Assembly (NCBI RefSeq): GCF_001542905.1
Contig: NZ_LOAJ01000001.1
Span: 930,001 to 994,000 of the forward strand
Source of the DNA: Halorubrum aethiopicum
Lineage (GTDB): Archaea; Halobacteriota; Halobacteria; Halobacteriales; Haloferacaceae
Reading direction: 5' to 3'
Length of the DNA stretch: 64,000 nucleotides
This document shows positions 1 through 9,540 of the stretch, in pieces (the first letter of the stretch is position 1; every line of letters starts with the position of its first letter). The position numbers and the translations under genes were made by a program. The notes below the pieces were generated by a model that saw nothing but the letters and a program-made list of their open reading frames with translations, did not search any database and was not told the DNA's origin.

Positions 1-1089
1 GTGGACGCCGGCCTCCCAGCCGGTGGCGATGCCGCCGGAGTACGTCTCGCCGCCGAAGGCGTGTCCGCCGACGTGCTGGAAGTTCGCACACGAGTTCGCA
101 CAGGCCGAACACCGGATACAGTACAGCGTCTCCCGCAGGTCGTCGTCCTCGCGCATCGCCATGCGGCCGTTGTCGATGAGCACGAGGTGGAACTCGCGGT
201 CGTCGCCCGGTTCGAGGTCGCGATCGCCGGGGGAGCCGGACTCGCCGCTCCCCCCGAACGTCGGCGAGTCGCCGGGCGGCGTGAGAAGCGAGACGTAGGA
301 GGTGAGGTCCTGTCCGGTCCCCGACCGGCCGATGAGTTCGACGAACGGCCGGAGGTCCTCGACGCTCGGAATCACCTTCTCGACGCCCGCGACCGCGACG
401 TGGGTGTCCGTGGCCTGGACGCACTTCCGGGCGTTGCCCTCGCTCGTGACGAGCGCGAGCGTGCCGGTGTCCGCCGCGACGAAGTTCGCGCCGGTCATGC
501 CCACCTCGGCGTCCAGGATCTCCTCGCCGAGGTACTCGCGGGCGAACCGCGTCAGCTCCTCGGCGGTCTCGAGGGGTTCCTCCGGGTCGAACACCTCGTT
601 GAACAGGTCCGCGATCTCCTCGCGGGACTTGTGGATGGCCGGCGCGACGATGTGTGAGGGGGCCTCGTCGGCGACCTGGAGGACGAACTCGGCGAGGTCG
701 GTCTCCCGGACGTCCGCGCCGCTCTCCTCGAGGGCGTCGTTCACGTCCATCTCCTCGCTCGTCATCGACTTCGATTTCACCACGTTCCGGCCGTCGACGA
801 CCTCGGTTATGTACCGGTTCGCGTCGGCGGCGTCGTCGGCGAGGTACACGCTGCCGCCGTTGGCCTCGACCGCCTCGGTGACCCGGTCGAGGAGTTCGGG
901 GAGCCGTTCGATCGCGTCCTCCTTGATCGCGCGGGCCTCGTCTTTGAGTTCCTCGTAGTCGTCGAGGTCCGCGGTCGATTCGTAGCGGCCCTCGTTGAAC
1001 ACCCGCGTGTTCTCGCGGACGCTGTCGCCCTCGGTCTCGAGGAGGTGGCGGATGCGCTCGGCCTTCCGCCGGCGGTCGTCGACGGCCAT
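1..1089 (-). CDS. lutB: LutB-like lactate utilisation iron-sulfur protein (3' end cut by window edge)
   Basis: The reading frame starts with ATG at 1089 and is still open at base 1, so only 363 N-terminal codons are present. The first 270 or so residues form an LUD domain. Near residues 320-331 a CIRCSACANSC motif gives the first [4Fe-4S] ligand set, followed by a conserved segment containing GGHAFGGETYSGG. In the LutABC system this subunit carries the iron-sulfur clusters used in oxidising L-lactate to pyruvate. It lies directly upstream of lutC's strand partner: its start codon is adjacent to the lutC stop at 1090-1092, and the minus-strand order is lutC then lutB. A LutA homologue would be expected beyond the left edge, but this is not visible. 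Confidence 0.88.
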   Translation of the reverse strand, partial: MAVDDRRRKAERIRHLLETEGDSVRENTRVFNEGRYESTADLDDYEELKDEARAIKEDAIERLPELLDRVTEAVEANGGSVYLADDAADANRYITEVVDGRNVVKSKSMTSEEMDVNDALEESGADVRETDLAEFVLQVADEAPSHIVAPAIHKSREEIADLFNEVFDPEEPLETAEELTRFAREYLGEEILDAEVGMTGANFVAADTGTLALVTSEGNARKCVQATDTHVAVAGVEKVIPSVEDLRPFVELIGRSGTGQDLTSYVSLLTPPGDSPTFGGSGESGSPGDRDLEPGDDREFHLVLIDNGRMAMREDDDLRETLYCIRCSACANSCANFQHVGGHAFGGETYSGGIATGWEAGVH

Positions 1090-1596
1090 CTACCGGTCCT
1101 CCAGGAGCACGACCGTGACCTCCATCGGACCGTGCGCGCCCTTCACGAGCGCGCCCATGTCCGCGGTGGCGCTCGGCCCCGTCGCGATGACGGCCCGTCC
1201 GGTTCCCTCGCGCACGTCCTCGGCGAGCCGGTCGAACGTCGCCTCCATGTCCGGGAGGACGTCGCTCGCGGCGACGACGGCCACGTGTTCGTCGGCGTAG
1301 AGGCTGACCGGCTCCTCGCCGGCGGGGCCGCCCCGGATCACCACGGAGCCGTAGTCGGCGACGCCGTACCCGGCGGCCGTGACGCCCGTCCTCGCGGCCT
1401 CGAGGTCCGCCACCGTCGGATCGGTCTCCACGGCGTCCGGCAGGGAGACGCCCGCGAACGGGAGCGGCGTGCCGACCGCGGGGGCGTCGAGACGCGGCGA
1501 GAGTGCCGACTCGAACCCCTCGGCCGTCGTTCGAACGAGTTCGATCCCGATCTCGGTGAGCGACGACTCGAAGGTCGCGAGCGGTTCGGTTGGCAT
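1090..1596 (-). CDS. lutC: LutC-like LUD domain protein
   Basis: This 168-residue protein is a single LUD domain, with the family segment GYGVADYGSVVIRGG in the middle and a C-terminal TGPSATADMGALVKGAHGP motif. LutC is the third subunit of the LutABC lactate oxidation complex, and its gene precedes lutB on the minus strand with no gap. A TATA-like CATTAGG lies about 26 bases before the ATG, which fits a leaderless transcript. The L-lactate permease is divergent on the other side. Uptake and oxidation of lactate therefore seem to be encoded back to back. Confidence 0.87.
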   Translation of the reverse strand: MPTEPLATFESSLTEIGIELVRTTAEGFESALSPRLDAPAVGTPLPFAGVSLPDAVETDPTVADLEAARTGVTAAGYGVADYGSVVIRGGPAGEEPVSLYADEHVAVVAASDVLPDMEATFDRLAEDVREGTGRAVIATGPSATADMGALVKGAHGPMEVTVVLLEDR

Positions 1597-1775
1597 GTGT
1601 TACCGGTTCAGGAAACTGCCTAATGGGCGTTTCCCTCCTCACCGATCCGCACGGGTGCTCGCGTCGGCGGCGCTCCAGTCTCACGCTCCGCAGCGATATC
1701 TCCACGACGAGAGAATCGAAGAAAACTACATATGTCTGGTTGCGGGACCACGGAACGGAACCGAGATCACCGACC

Positions 1776-3488
1776 ATGACCAACGTGCTCACGCTAGCGT
1801 TCGTCGGGGCCGTTCCGATCGGCGTCGCGTTCGTCCTGCTCGCCGGGCTCCGCTGGTCGGCGGCCCGCGCGATGGGCGTCGGGTGGCTGCTGGCGGGCGG
1901 CATCGGACTCTCGTACTGGCGGATGGAGCCCGACTGGCTGGTGGCGTCGGCCGTCTACGGCGCGCTTCAGGCCGTCGACATCATCCTCATCGTCTTCGGG
2001 GCCATCCTGCTCATGAACTACCTCGAGGGGAGCGGCGCGATCGCCACCATCAGGTGGTACTTCGGCCGGATCGAGGAGGACCGTCGCGTCCAGCTGTTGC
2101 TCATCGGTCTGGGGTTCATGACCGTCATCGAGGGCGCGGCCGGGTTCGGCACGCCGGGCGCGCTCGCCGCGCCGCTCTTCATCGGCCTCGGGTTCCCGCC
2201 GCTGGCCGCCGCGGTGTTCGGCCTCTTCTTCAACGCCCCGAACCCGCCGTTCGGCGCGGCCGGGACGCCCGTCATCGGCGGCACGGGTGCCGTCATCGAA
2301 CCGGCGCTGTCCGGGTCGATGGGGGTCGCCGAGTTCCTCTCGATGGTCTCCGCGTGGTCAGGCGTCGTCACGGGGGTCACGTACGTGTTCTGGGGGCTGC
2401 TCGGCGTCCTCTTCCTGACCTACTGGTTCGACGACGCCGACGGCGGGCGGAGCCTCGGAGACGCGGTGCGTAGCACCCTCCCGATCGCCCCGTTCGCGAT
2501 CCTCCTCGGAACCGTCACCGGAGGGACACAGCTGCTGATCGCGTGGTTCATCGGCCCCGCCCTTCCCGACATCGCCGCCGGGTTCGTCGTCCTCGCGGTC
2601 GGCCTCCTCCTCGCGAACAACGACGTGCTCGTCCCGGAACGGGAGTGGGAGTTCCCCGACGACTCGACGTGGAACGACGCGTGGCTCGGCGGCCTCGAGC
2701 TCGACGAGATCTCCCGAGACCGGCCGAAAAAGGAGATGTCCGTGCTGCTGGCGTGGACGCCGTACCTGCTCGTCGCGGTCGCGCTACTTCTCACGCGGTG
2801 GCCGGATCTCTCCGTCGCGGGCACCGACGTCCTCGCGTGGATCCAGAGCTTCTCCCTCTCCATCGAGTCCATCCTCGGAACGGAGCTCGGATACACGCTC
2901 CAGTACCTCTATCTCCCGGGAACGATGCCGTTCGTCCCCATCGCCGTCCTCACCGGCTTCCTCCACCGAATGGACGCCGACGAGATGGGCGCGGCGTGGC
3001 GGCGATCGGTCGAGCAGGTCGCTTCCGCAGCACTCACGCTCGTCATCGCCGTCTCGATGACGCAGGTCATGATCCAGTCACAGACCAACGCCGCCGGCCT
3101 GCTCGGGATGATGGAGGCGCTCAGCCGGGCGCTCGCGATGGGTGCCGGCGGGCTGTTGCCCGTGGTCTCCCCGTGGGTCGGCGCGATCGGCTCCTTCATG
3201 ACCGGGAGCAACACGTCCTCGAACATCCTCTTCAGCGTCCTCCAGTACGACGCCGCCGAGGCGGTCGGCCTCTCCCGCACGATCGTCGTCAGCCTCCAGA
3301 ACGTCGGCGGCGGCCTCGGGAACATGGTCTCGGTGTTGAACGTCGCCGCCATCTGCGGCGTCGTCGGGATCACCGGGCGCGAGGGCGACCTCCTGCGGAA
3401 GGCCGTCGTTCCGATGGCGATCTTCGCCCTCTTCGCCGGCCTGTTCGGGATGCTGCTGACGTACGTCCTGGTTCCCGGGCTGTTCTGA
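1776..3488 (+). CDS. lctP: L-lactate permease family transporter
   Basis: The product is about 570 residues if it starts at the ATG of MTNVLTLAFVGAVPIG. The frame is open further upstream, but that stretch lies in the divergent promoter region. The protein is highly hydrophobic, with 12 or more predicted membrane segments, and contains the family segment EGAAGFGTPGALAAP near residues 115-130 and TGSNTSSNILFS near residue 480. LctP/LldP proteins are proton symporters for L-lactate and glycolate. Its position divergent from lutC-lutB supports lactate as the substrate, although glycolate cannot be excluded. Confidence 0.87.
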   Translation: MTNVLTLAFVGAVPIGVAFVLLAGLRWSAARAMGVGWLLAGGIGLSYWRMEPDWLVASAVYGALQAVDIILIVFGAILLMNYLEGSGAIATIRWYFGRIEEDRRVQLLLIGLGFMTVIEGAAGFGTPGALAAPLFIGLGFPPLAAAVFGLFFNAPNPPFGAAGTPVIGGTGAVIEPALSGSMGVAEFLSMVSAWSGVVTGVTYVFWGLLGVLFLTYWFDDADGGRSLGDAVRSTLPIAPFAILLGTVTGGTQLLIAWFIGPALPDIAAGFVVLAVGLLLANNDVLVPEREWEFPDDSTWNDAWLGGLELDEISRDRPKKEMSVLLAWTPYLLVAVALLLTRWPDLSVAGTDVLAWIQSFSLSIESILGTELGYTLQYLYLPGTMPFVPIAVLTGFLHRMDADEMGAAWRRSVEQVASAALTLVIAVSMTQVMIQSQTNAAGLLGMMEALSRALAMGAGGLLPVVSPWVGAIGSFMTGSNTSSNILFSVLQYDAAEAVGLSRTIVVSLQNVGGGLGNMVSVLNVAAICGVVGITGREGDLLRKAVVPMAIFALFAGLFGMLLTYVLVPGLF

Positions 3489-3655
3489 ACTCCCGCCCGC
3501 GCCCTCCCTTCGCCGGCCTCGGCGACCGCTTCCCCGGTCGATCTGGTCCGCTCCGGCGGATCCGGTCCGTTCCGGTCGCGTCGGCACGGTCCGCCGGATC
3601 GAGTCACGCGGGGTGCCGCGCCCGTGAGCGCGCGCCGCGACGGATTCGGATCCCG

Positions 3656-5392
3656 TCAGCGCAGCGCGTCGAGGTCGAACTCGAAGGCGGCGACGGGCAC
3701 TTCCAGGTCGTGCTCGACGAGCACTTCGGGGTGGACCTCGCCGATCACGCCGACGGACTCGCCGTCGACGACGACGCTCGCGGTCCGGCCGTCGATGAAC
3801 GTCGGGTGCTCGGTTCGCGGGGTATCGAGGTCCGCACCGAAGTCGTCACACACCGCCTGAAGCCGGCCCTTCGCGGCCTCGTAGGAGGCATTCCGGCGCG
3901 CGACCGCGCCGGCGACGTGGCGGGACTCGGCCACGTTCGTGTTCTCCGACTCGTCGCGTTCCGCGACGAAGCCGATCTCGGCGACGTCCTGCGGGTAGGC
4001 GTTGTGGGTGTTGCCCTCGAGCAGGAGCAGCAGCGACGGGAGCGCCCACGTCCGCAGCTGGGTGTACTCCTCGCTGTACGGCTCCGTGATCTCGACGGGG
4101 TCGCCGCCGCCGAAGGCGTCGGTTCCCGGCTCCAGATTCATGCGGTCGTAGTTCTCGACCCCGCTCGTCATGTGGAAGTTCAGCAGGTCCTCGAAGCCGA
4201 GCCCGACGAGGCTCGTCCGGACCGCGTCCTCGAGCCGGGTGCGCTCGTGTCGGCCGCCGACCGTCCCCACGTCGGGGTAGCGCGGCTCCAGGCGGTCGAA
4301 GCCGTGCGCGCGACCCACGTCGTCGACCAGATCGAGGGGGTGGAGCACGTCCACGCGGTACGGCGGGATCTCCACGTCGTAGCTCACGTCCTCGCCGAGC
4401 GAGTACGTCGCGTCCAGCCCGGAGCGCTCGAAGCAGTCGACGACCTCCTCCGGCTCGAAGTCGACGCCGAGTAAGGTCTCTATCCGGCCGTGGGAGACCG
4501 ACTTCTCGTCGACCTCGAGGTTCGGGCGGACCAGGTCGGGGCCGTACTCCGCGGGGTGGGTCGCGCCGTCGGCGTACGCGACCTCGACCTCCTCGATCGT
4601 CGCGCCGCGCGCGGAGAGCGCGTAACAGACGATCGTACACATCTTGTCGATCGTCCACTGGTCCGTGCCGGTGAGCTCGACGAGCAGCTCGCGGGAGCCG
4701 GCGTCGACCTCGGTCCGCTTCCCGTTGATCACGGGCGGGAACGAGAACAGCCCGAGCTCGTCGTAGATCGCGGGATAGCGGTCGTACTCGCGCACGAGGT
4801 CGGCGTACGTCCGGCCGGTGTCGTGCTCCTCGAGCACCTCCGCAGGCGTCTGCTCGTCGGTCGCGTCGAGCGGGACGAACGTCTCGCCGTCCGGCTCGAT
4901 CCCGCGGTAGGTGATCGACCGCTCCGCGCCCTCCCGCAGCGGCGCGCCCTTGATCATGGCCAGGTCGTGGATCCCGATCGCGCCCTTCGCGCGGCCGCGA
5001 CCCATCGTGGCGTGGAGCTTCTCCTGGAGCTGGATGAGCGACTCGAGGGCGGACTCGTCGAGGTCGACGCCGCGGACCACCGCGCCCGTGACGTAGGGGC
5101 GCTCGTCGGGCACCGACTCGTCGACCTCGATCGTCCACTCGGCGTCGTTCGTGTCCGGGACGTACACCCCGCGGTCGTCGCCGTAGTGGTAGCGCAGCGA
5201 GCGGGCGACTCCCTCGACCGAGAGCCGGTCGAGCCGGTCGGGCGCGAACTCGAACTGGAGGTCGCCGTCGTCGGTCTCCCCCTCGAACTCCAAGCCGAGC
5301 CCGAAGAGGTCCTCCTTGAACTCCTCGTCCGTCTTCTCCGTACGGCCGGTGAGTCCGCGGAGCGCGTCGGGGTCGACGTCGACGACGGGCAT
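3656..5392 (-). CDS. pheT: Phenylalanyl-tRNA synthetase beta subunit
   Basis: PheT (578 residues, start MPVVDVDPDALRGL) is the beta subunit of the alpha2-beta2 enzyme that charges tRNA-Phe. The B3/B4 editing region and the B5 region (about residues 270-350, GRIETLLGVDFEPEEV) are recognisable, and the length matches the short archaeal form, which lacks the bacterial N-terminal and C-terminal extensions. The ATG shares one base with the pheS stop (TGATG), so translation is probably coupled. The frame runs further upstream but would invade pheS, so the internal ATG at 5392 is preferred. Confidence 0.93.
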   Translation of the reverse strand: MPVVDVDPDALRGLTGRTEKTDEEFKEDLFGLGLEFEGETDDGDLQFEFAPDRLDRLSVEGVARSLRYHYGDDRGVYVPDTNDAEWTIEVDESVPDERPYVTGAVVRGVDLDESALESLIQLQEKLHATMGRGRAKGAIGIHDLAMIKGAPLREGAERSITYRGIEPDGETFVPLDATDEQTPAEVLEEHDTGRTYADLVREYDRYPAIYDELGLFSFPPVINGKRTEVDAGSRELLVELTGTDQWTIDKMCTIVCYALSARGATIEEVEVAYADGATHPAEYGPDLVRPNLEVDEKSVSHGRIETLLGVDFEPEEVVDCFERSGLDATYSLGEDVSYDVEIPPYRVDVLHPLDLVDDVGRAHGFDRLEPRYPDVGTVGGRHERTRLEDAVRTSLVGLGFEDLLNFHMTSGVENYDRMNLEPGTDAFGGGDPVEITEPYSEEYTQLRTWALPSLLLLLEGNTHNAYPQDVAEIGFVAERDESENTNVAESRHVAGAVARRNASYEAAKGRLQAVCDDFGADLDTPRTEHPTFIDGRTASVVVDGESVGVIGEVHPEVLVEHDLEVPVAAFEFDLDALR

Positions 5393-6896
5393 CAGTAGCT
5401 CACCTCCGCGTTCCGCAGGAAGTCGATGTCCGCCAGGGTCCCGTGGAGGTCGCGGATGTCCTCCGCGCCGGTGGTGAGCATCGCGAGCCGTTCGAGGGCG
5501 AGCCCCCACGCCATCACGTCGCAGTCGACGCCGAGCGGCCCGGTCACCTCCTCGCGGAAGATGCCGGAGTTGCCGATCTCGATCTCCTCGCCGGTCTCGG
5601 GGTGGTCGCCGAACAGCTCGAAGGAGGGCTCGGTGTATGGGTTGTAGTGCGGTTTAAACCGGATGTCCGTGATCCCGAACTGGCGGTAGAACTCCTCGAA
5701 GGTGCCCATCAGGTCGCGCACCGAGAGGTCCTCGGCCATCACCCACCCCTCGATCTGGAAGAACTCGAGCAGGTGCGTCGGGTCGAGCGTGTCGTTGCGG
5801 TACACCTTCTCGACGGAGAAGTACCGCTGGGGCGGCTCCAGCTCCGCGCCGGCGTACCCGGAGAGGTACCGCATCGACAGCGAGGTGGTGTGGCCGCGCA
5901 GGGCCACCTCGCGCGCGAACTCCTCGGACCACGGGGAGTGGTAGCCGTCGCCGTCCTCGCCCCACCCGTCGCGGTGGGCGGTCTCGACGCGGTCGATCAG
6001 GGCGGGGGGATCTCCGCCATCGGCTCCACGTCGAGCGCGAACCGGTCCCAGTGGGTCCGCGCCGGGTGGTCCTGGGGCATGAACAGGCAGTCGTTGATCC
6101 AGAAGTCGCTGTCGGCGTGGGGGCCCTCCATCTCCTGGAATCCCATGCCGACGAGCACGTCCTTCACGCGGTCGGCGGTCCGGCGGAGCACGTGTTTCCG
6201 GCCGCCCTCGACCGCGGGGGCGTCCGCCTCGACGTTGTACTCGGCGAACTCGACGTCCGCCCACTCCCCGCTCGCGAGGAGCTCCGGCGTCACCTGGCCG
6301 ACCGTCTCGGCCGCCTCGACGCCCTCCATCAGCGCGTCGACGCCCGCGTCGCTGAGCGTGACCGCGCGGGTGGTGCGCTCCGCGAGGTCGACGAGCCCGC
6401 GCGAGGCGAGTCGATCGAGGACGCCCTCGTCGTCGACGCTCCCCCCGTCGGCGAGCGTCTCGAGCGCCGCCGCCTCGGGGTCCTCGTCGGGGGCGGCGTC
6501 CGGGTCGACGGCGAGCTCGCCCGAGTCGATCGTCCCGAACCCCTTCCGCGGGAGGTTCGCGAGCGCGATGTCGACCTCGGGGCCCGCCAGGTCGGCGCGG
6601 CCGATGACCTCGCCCATCGGGACGGGTCCGTCGGCCGCGCCGGCGTCGACCGCGGCCCGGTAGAGCCGCGTCTCGGGGAGTCCCTCGGCGACGTACTCGC
6701 GTCCCTCCTCGGTGAGTTCGGCGACCGCCGCCGTCGTCTCCGTCACGGCGAGTAATCCCTCGTCGCGCAGGTCGAAGGCCGCGCCGGTGACCGTCTCGGG
6801 TTTCAGGCCCGTCTCGGCCGCGATCTCGTCAATCGTCCGTTCGTCCGTCGCGCTCGCGGCCTCGAGGACCGCGAGCTGTCGTTCCGGGAGTCGCAT
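5392..6896 (-). CDS. pheS: Phenylalanyl-tRNA synthetase alpha subunit, interrupted by a one-base frameshift
   Basis: Residues 1-299 (start MRLPERQLAVLEAA, two N-terminal winged-helix-like domains, then KDVLVGMGFQEMEGP) are in one frame, which ends in EPMAEIPPP and a stop at 5997-5999. The rest, from ALIDRVETAHRDGW to NAEVSY, is in the next frame. Inserting one C into the six-C run (6004-6009 on the opposite strand) joins them into a normal archaeal PheS of about 501 residues, with class II motifs 2 and 3 (FFQIEGWVM, GLALERLAML) intact. PheS is essential, so a base-calling error in the homopolymer is the most likely cause. A true mutation or programmed slippage is less likely. Confidence 0.9.
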
Positions 6897-6968
6897 TCGG
6901 TTGTGTGGATACGTGTGTGCGTGGGTCCTAACGGTTCCGGCACGTCGCCGGCGCGGTACGCGGCGATC

Positions 6969-7021
6969 GAACCGCGCGGTTTCACCGCCCCGCCGCGGGG
7001 CGGCTCCGCCGCGCGCGGTTC
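6969..7021. repeat. GC-rich nested inverted repeat
   Basis: GAACCGCGCGG at 6969-6979 pairs with CCGCGCGCGGTTC at 7009-7021, and inside it CCGCCCC pairs with GGGGCGG. It lies between the pheS start and the 3' end of the M48-like gene, both on the minus strand. It could be a transcript-end hairpin for the upstream operon, but no clear U-tract follows it. Confidence 0.4.
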
Positions 7022-7119
7022 ACGCGAAAAACGGCCCGAACGCGCCGCCGTCGGTCGTCGGGACGATCCCGCCAGTGGCGTGTTCGGGTGCCATACGTCC
7101 GCGTGACCCGCGGAGCCGC

Positions 7120-7827
7120 TTAGGCGTTGCGGGTCGGTCCGGGATCGTCGTCCGCCTCCGCGGTCCCGGCGGCCTCCCGCTCCGCCCGCTCGCTCAGCGC
7201 CGCGATCCGGTCCCCGAGCGGGGGTTGGACCTCGAACCACGTCGACCAGTCGCCGGTCTCCGGCTCGATCCCGCGCCGTTCCGCGACGCGCTCGAAGGCG
7301 TCCGCGACCCTGGCGGCCCCCACCGCGTCGGCGGCGCGGTCGTCGGCGGCGTACTGGACGCGTCGCCCCGCCCAGAAGGCGGCGAGCCCGATCGCGACGA
7401 GGGCGAGAAAGCCGGCGTCGAAGGGGACGGTCGCGGTCACGATCCCGGCGAGGATCCCGACGACGACGGCGACCGCGGCGGCGCGGAACTCGGCGTAGTA
7501 CGTCCCGACGCGGCCCGCCTCGGCGGCGAGGAGGCCGACGGCGACGTCCTCCCCGAGGTCCCCGAGGACGGCCTCGGTGACGAAGAGCACCCGTCGGCGC
7601 GGCGGCCCCTCGACCGAGACGTCGATCGAGTCGCCCTCGTCGCCGCCCACGATCGCGACCCGGTCGACGCCGAGGCCGGCCTGGTGACGGAGCTCGTCGA
7701 GCGCGGCGCGCTCGGGCTCGGTCGGTTCCCGGAGCTCCCGAAACCGATCCGCCGCGTACAGCGGACCGACCGCGACGGCGAGGAACGCGAGGACGACGAC
7801 GCCGAGGAGGAGCGCGGCCGTGAGCAT
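7120..7827 (-). CDS. M48/HtpX-like membrane protein with lost catalytic residues
   Basis: This 235-residue protein starts at the ATG of MLTAALLLGVVVL. An upstream ATG in frame would overlap the MinD-like gene. It has one N-terminal and two central membrane segments. The order of features follows M48 peptidases: a region where HExxH should stand (VGLLAAEAGRVG), then two membrane spans, then VQYAADDRAADAVG at the ExxxD zinc-ligand helix, and finally VQPPLGDRIAALSE resembling the terminal HPPLxxRI motif. The zinc-binding histidines and the glutamate ligand are absent, so it is probably a pseudo-protease. It ends the MCM-MinD gene block. Confidence 0.6.
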   Translation of the reverse strand: MLTAALLLGVVVLAFLAVAVGPLYAADRFRELREPTEPERAALDELRHQAGLGVDRVAIVGGDEGDSIDVSVEGPPRRRVLFVTEAVLGDLGEDVAVGLLAAEAGRVGTYYAEFRAAAVAVVVGILAGIVTATVPFDAGFLALVAIGLAAFWAGRRVQYAADDRAADAVGAARVADAFERVAERRGIEPETGDWSTWFEVQPPLGDRIAALSERAEREAAGTAEADDDPGPTRNA

Positions 7828-7903
7828 CGGCCGATCGTCGAGCGCGCCGCGGCTAAAACCACGCGGTCTCGCCGGCCGCCGCCCCCCGCCGCGAGCCGTC
7901 CCG

Positions 7904-8554
7904 TCACCGGGGAACTCGACGCGCGATCTCGCGAACCGCGTCGGCGGCGGCGCTGTCGGGGGCGGCGTCGACGACGGGACGTTCCCCGACGACGGAGCGG
8001 CCGACACGAGGGTCGGCCGGGACGACCGCGGCCGGCGCGCCGAGCGCGTCCGCGATGGCGTCCGTCGGGGGCTCCTCGACGACCCGGTTGACCGCGCAGG
8101 CGACGAGCCCCGCGTCGAGCTCGCTCGCCAGCTCCCGCGTCCGGATCGCGTCGGCCAGCGCGAACGCCCGCGGGGAGACGACCGCGAGACAGGCGTCGGC
8201 GACCGCCAGCGGGACGCCCGCGTCGGCGCGCCGTCCCGCCGGACAGTCGATCACGACGGTGTCGTGGACCCGTTCGAGGTCGTCGACGGCGTCAGCGAGG
8301 CGGGTCAGGTCCGACGCCCGCGCGCCGGCGAGCGTTCGGCCGCAGGGGATCACGTCGACCGGACCGGGACGGAGCGTCTCCGCGACCGCCGCGCGCCCGG
8401 CGAGCACGTCGTGGAGGTCGGGGCCTCGACCGGCCGGGAGGTCCGCCATGCCGAGGTCGGCGTCGACGACGACCGCGTCCAGCGCGGCCGCGACGTTGTA
8501 CGCGAGCGTCGTCTTCCCCACCCCGCCCTTGCCGCCCGCGACGGCGAGTATCAC
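7904..8554 (-). CDS. MinD/ParA-type P-loop ATPase
   Basis: The 216-residue product begins at a GTG (MILAVAGGKGGVGKTT) and carries the deviant Walker A motif GGKGGVGKTT at residues 7-16. VVVDADLG follows at about residue 30, and VVIDCPAG at about residue 100 is the Walker B region. These are hallmarks of the MinD/ParA family of ATP-driven positioning proteins. I see no clear amphipathic C-terminal membrane-targeting helix, unlike classical MinD. The start overlaps the stop of the preceding gene by four bases (GTGA). The syntenic link to MCM may indicate a role tied to the chromosome or cell cycle, but that is inference. Confidence 0.83.
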   Translation of the reverse strand: MILAVAGGKGGVGKTTLAYNVAAALDAVVVDADLGMADLPAGRGPDLHDVLAGRAAVAETLRPGPVDVIPCGRTLAGARASDLTRLADAVDDLERVHDTVVIDCPAGRRADAGVPLAVADACLAVVSPRAFALADAIRTRELASELDAGLVACAVNRVVEEPPTDAIADALGAPAAVVPADPRVGRSVVGERPVVDAAPDSAAADAVREIARRVPR

Positions 8555-9516
8555 GCGAGCCGCTCCAGCGCGTCGGTCGGCACGTCCGTCTCCTCCGCGC
8601 GCGCAGCCAGCGACGCCGCGCGCTCGCTCAGTCGCCGGAGCGCCGTCGCGTCGTCCGCGACGCGCTCCTCGAGGATCGCGACCGCCTCCGCGCCGCCGAG
8701 GCGGTCGACCGCGTCGGTCGCCGTCGCGAGGTCGGCGTCGGTCAACCGCTCCGCTCGCTCGATCCGGTGCTCGATCCCCTCGAGGCGGCGTTCCGACCGC
8801 TCGAGCGGTTCGGCGAGCCCGTCCGCTTCCGGCGGAACGACGGGGGAGGCCTCGGGATCCGATCGAGGATCGCGAGGTTCCGTCTCGTGGTCAACGTCGT
8901 CCGCGTCATCAACGTCATCTACGTCGCCAGCGTCGTCGCCGGTCGATCCGGAAGGCGTACGATCGTCCGACCGAGTCGCATCGTCCTCGATCGACGGTGC
9001 CACATCGTCCTCAACCGACGGTGCCGCACCGTCCTCGCTCATCGATGCCACATCGTCCTCGGTCGACGGTGTCGCGTCGACGACGACCCCGTTCTCCCCG
9101 CGATCTTCGGCCGCGGCGAGCGGGTCCATCCGTCGGGGGTCGACGAGGACGTCACGGGGCGGACGGTGATCGCCGAGGGACCGGACCGCCGCGTCCGCCG
9201 TGACGGCGGGCCGGTCGGCGTCGTCGATCGGGTTGGCGTCCGCGATCTCGACCGGCGGGTCGGCGATCGATCCGTCCGCCGGCGCGACCGCGGCGAACCC
9301 GACGCCGCGGCGCTCGCCCGGCTCGAGACGGAGCGTCACGCCCGCGGCGTCCCAGCCCGCCTCCGGAACCCCCGACCGCCGCGGCGGGAGGACGGGTCCG
9401 TCGATCCGGCTCCGGACGCGCACGCGTCGGGGAACCGCGGCGGCGTTGTGGACGCGGCAGGCGACGAACCGAGCGCCGCCCTCTCGGTCGACGGTCCAGG
9501 AGAGATCCACGCTCAT
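8551..9516 (-). CDS. Conserved haloarchaeal protein with central acidic repeat linker
   Basis: The 321-residue protein has a beta-rich N-terminal domain (about 1-120, WTVDREGGARFVACRVHNAA), resembling haloarchaeal immunoglobulin-like folds that handle hydrophobic packing without membrane spans. A disordered acidic linker (about 140-225) consists of near-repeats of the type SVEDDVAPSIEDD. The C-terminal region (about 230-321) is probably a coiled coil (EPLERSERRLEGIEHRIERAE). The function is unknown. It is translationally coupled to the MinD-like gene (4-base overlap). The linker is encoded by short imperfect DNA repeats at about 8930-9100. Confidence 0.72.
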   Translation of the reverse strand: MSVDLSWTVDREGGARFVACRVHNAAAVPRRVRVRSRIDGPVLPPRRSGVPEAGWDAAGVTLRLEPGERRGVGFAAVAPADGSIADPPVEIADANPIDDADRPAVTADAAVRSLGDHRPPRDVLVDPRRMDPLAAAEDRGENGVVVDATPSTEDDVASMSEDGAAPSVEDDVAPSIEDDATRSDDRTPSGSTGDDAGDVDDVDDADDVDHETEPRDPRSDPEASPVVPPEADGLAEPLERSERRLEGIEHRIERAERLTDADLATATDAVDRLGGAEAVAILEERVADDATALRRLSERAASLAARAEETDVPTDALERLA

Positions 9517-9540
9517 GCGCCGGCTGGTGCCGCATCCTAT

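Noticed and set aside
5392-6896. Two separate genes in place of pheS
   Set aside because: Both halves match consecutive parts of one PheS, and a single C restores the frame, so one frameshifted gene is the better reading.
8930-9100. Imperfect repeats in the acidic linker as a possible mobile element or origin
   Set aside because: They encode a low-complexity Asp/Glu/Ser linker in frame and are explained by slippage inside a coding region.
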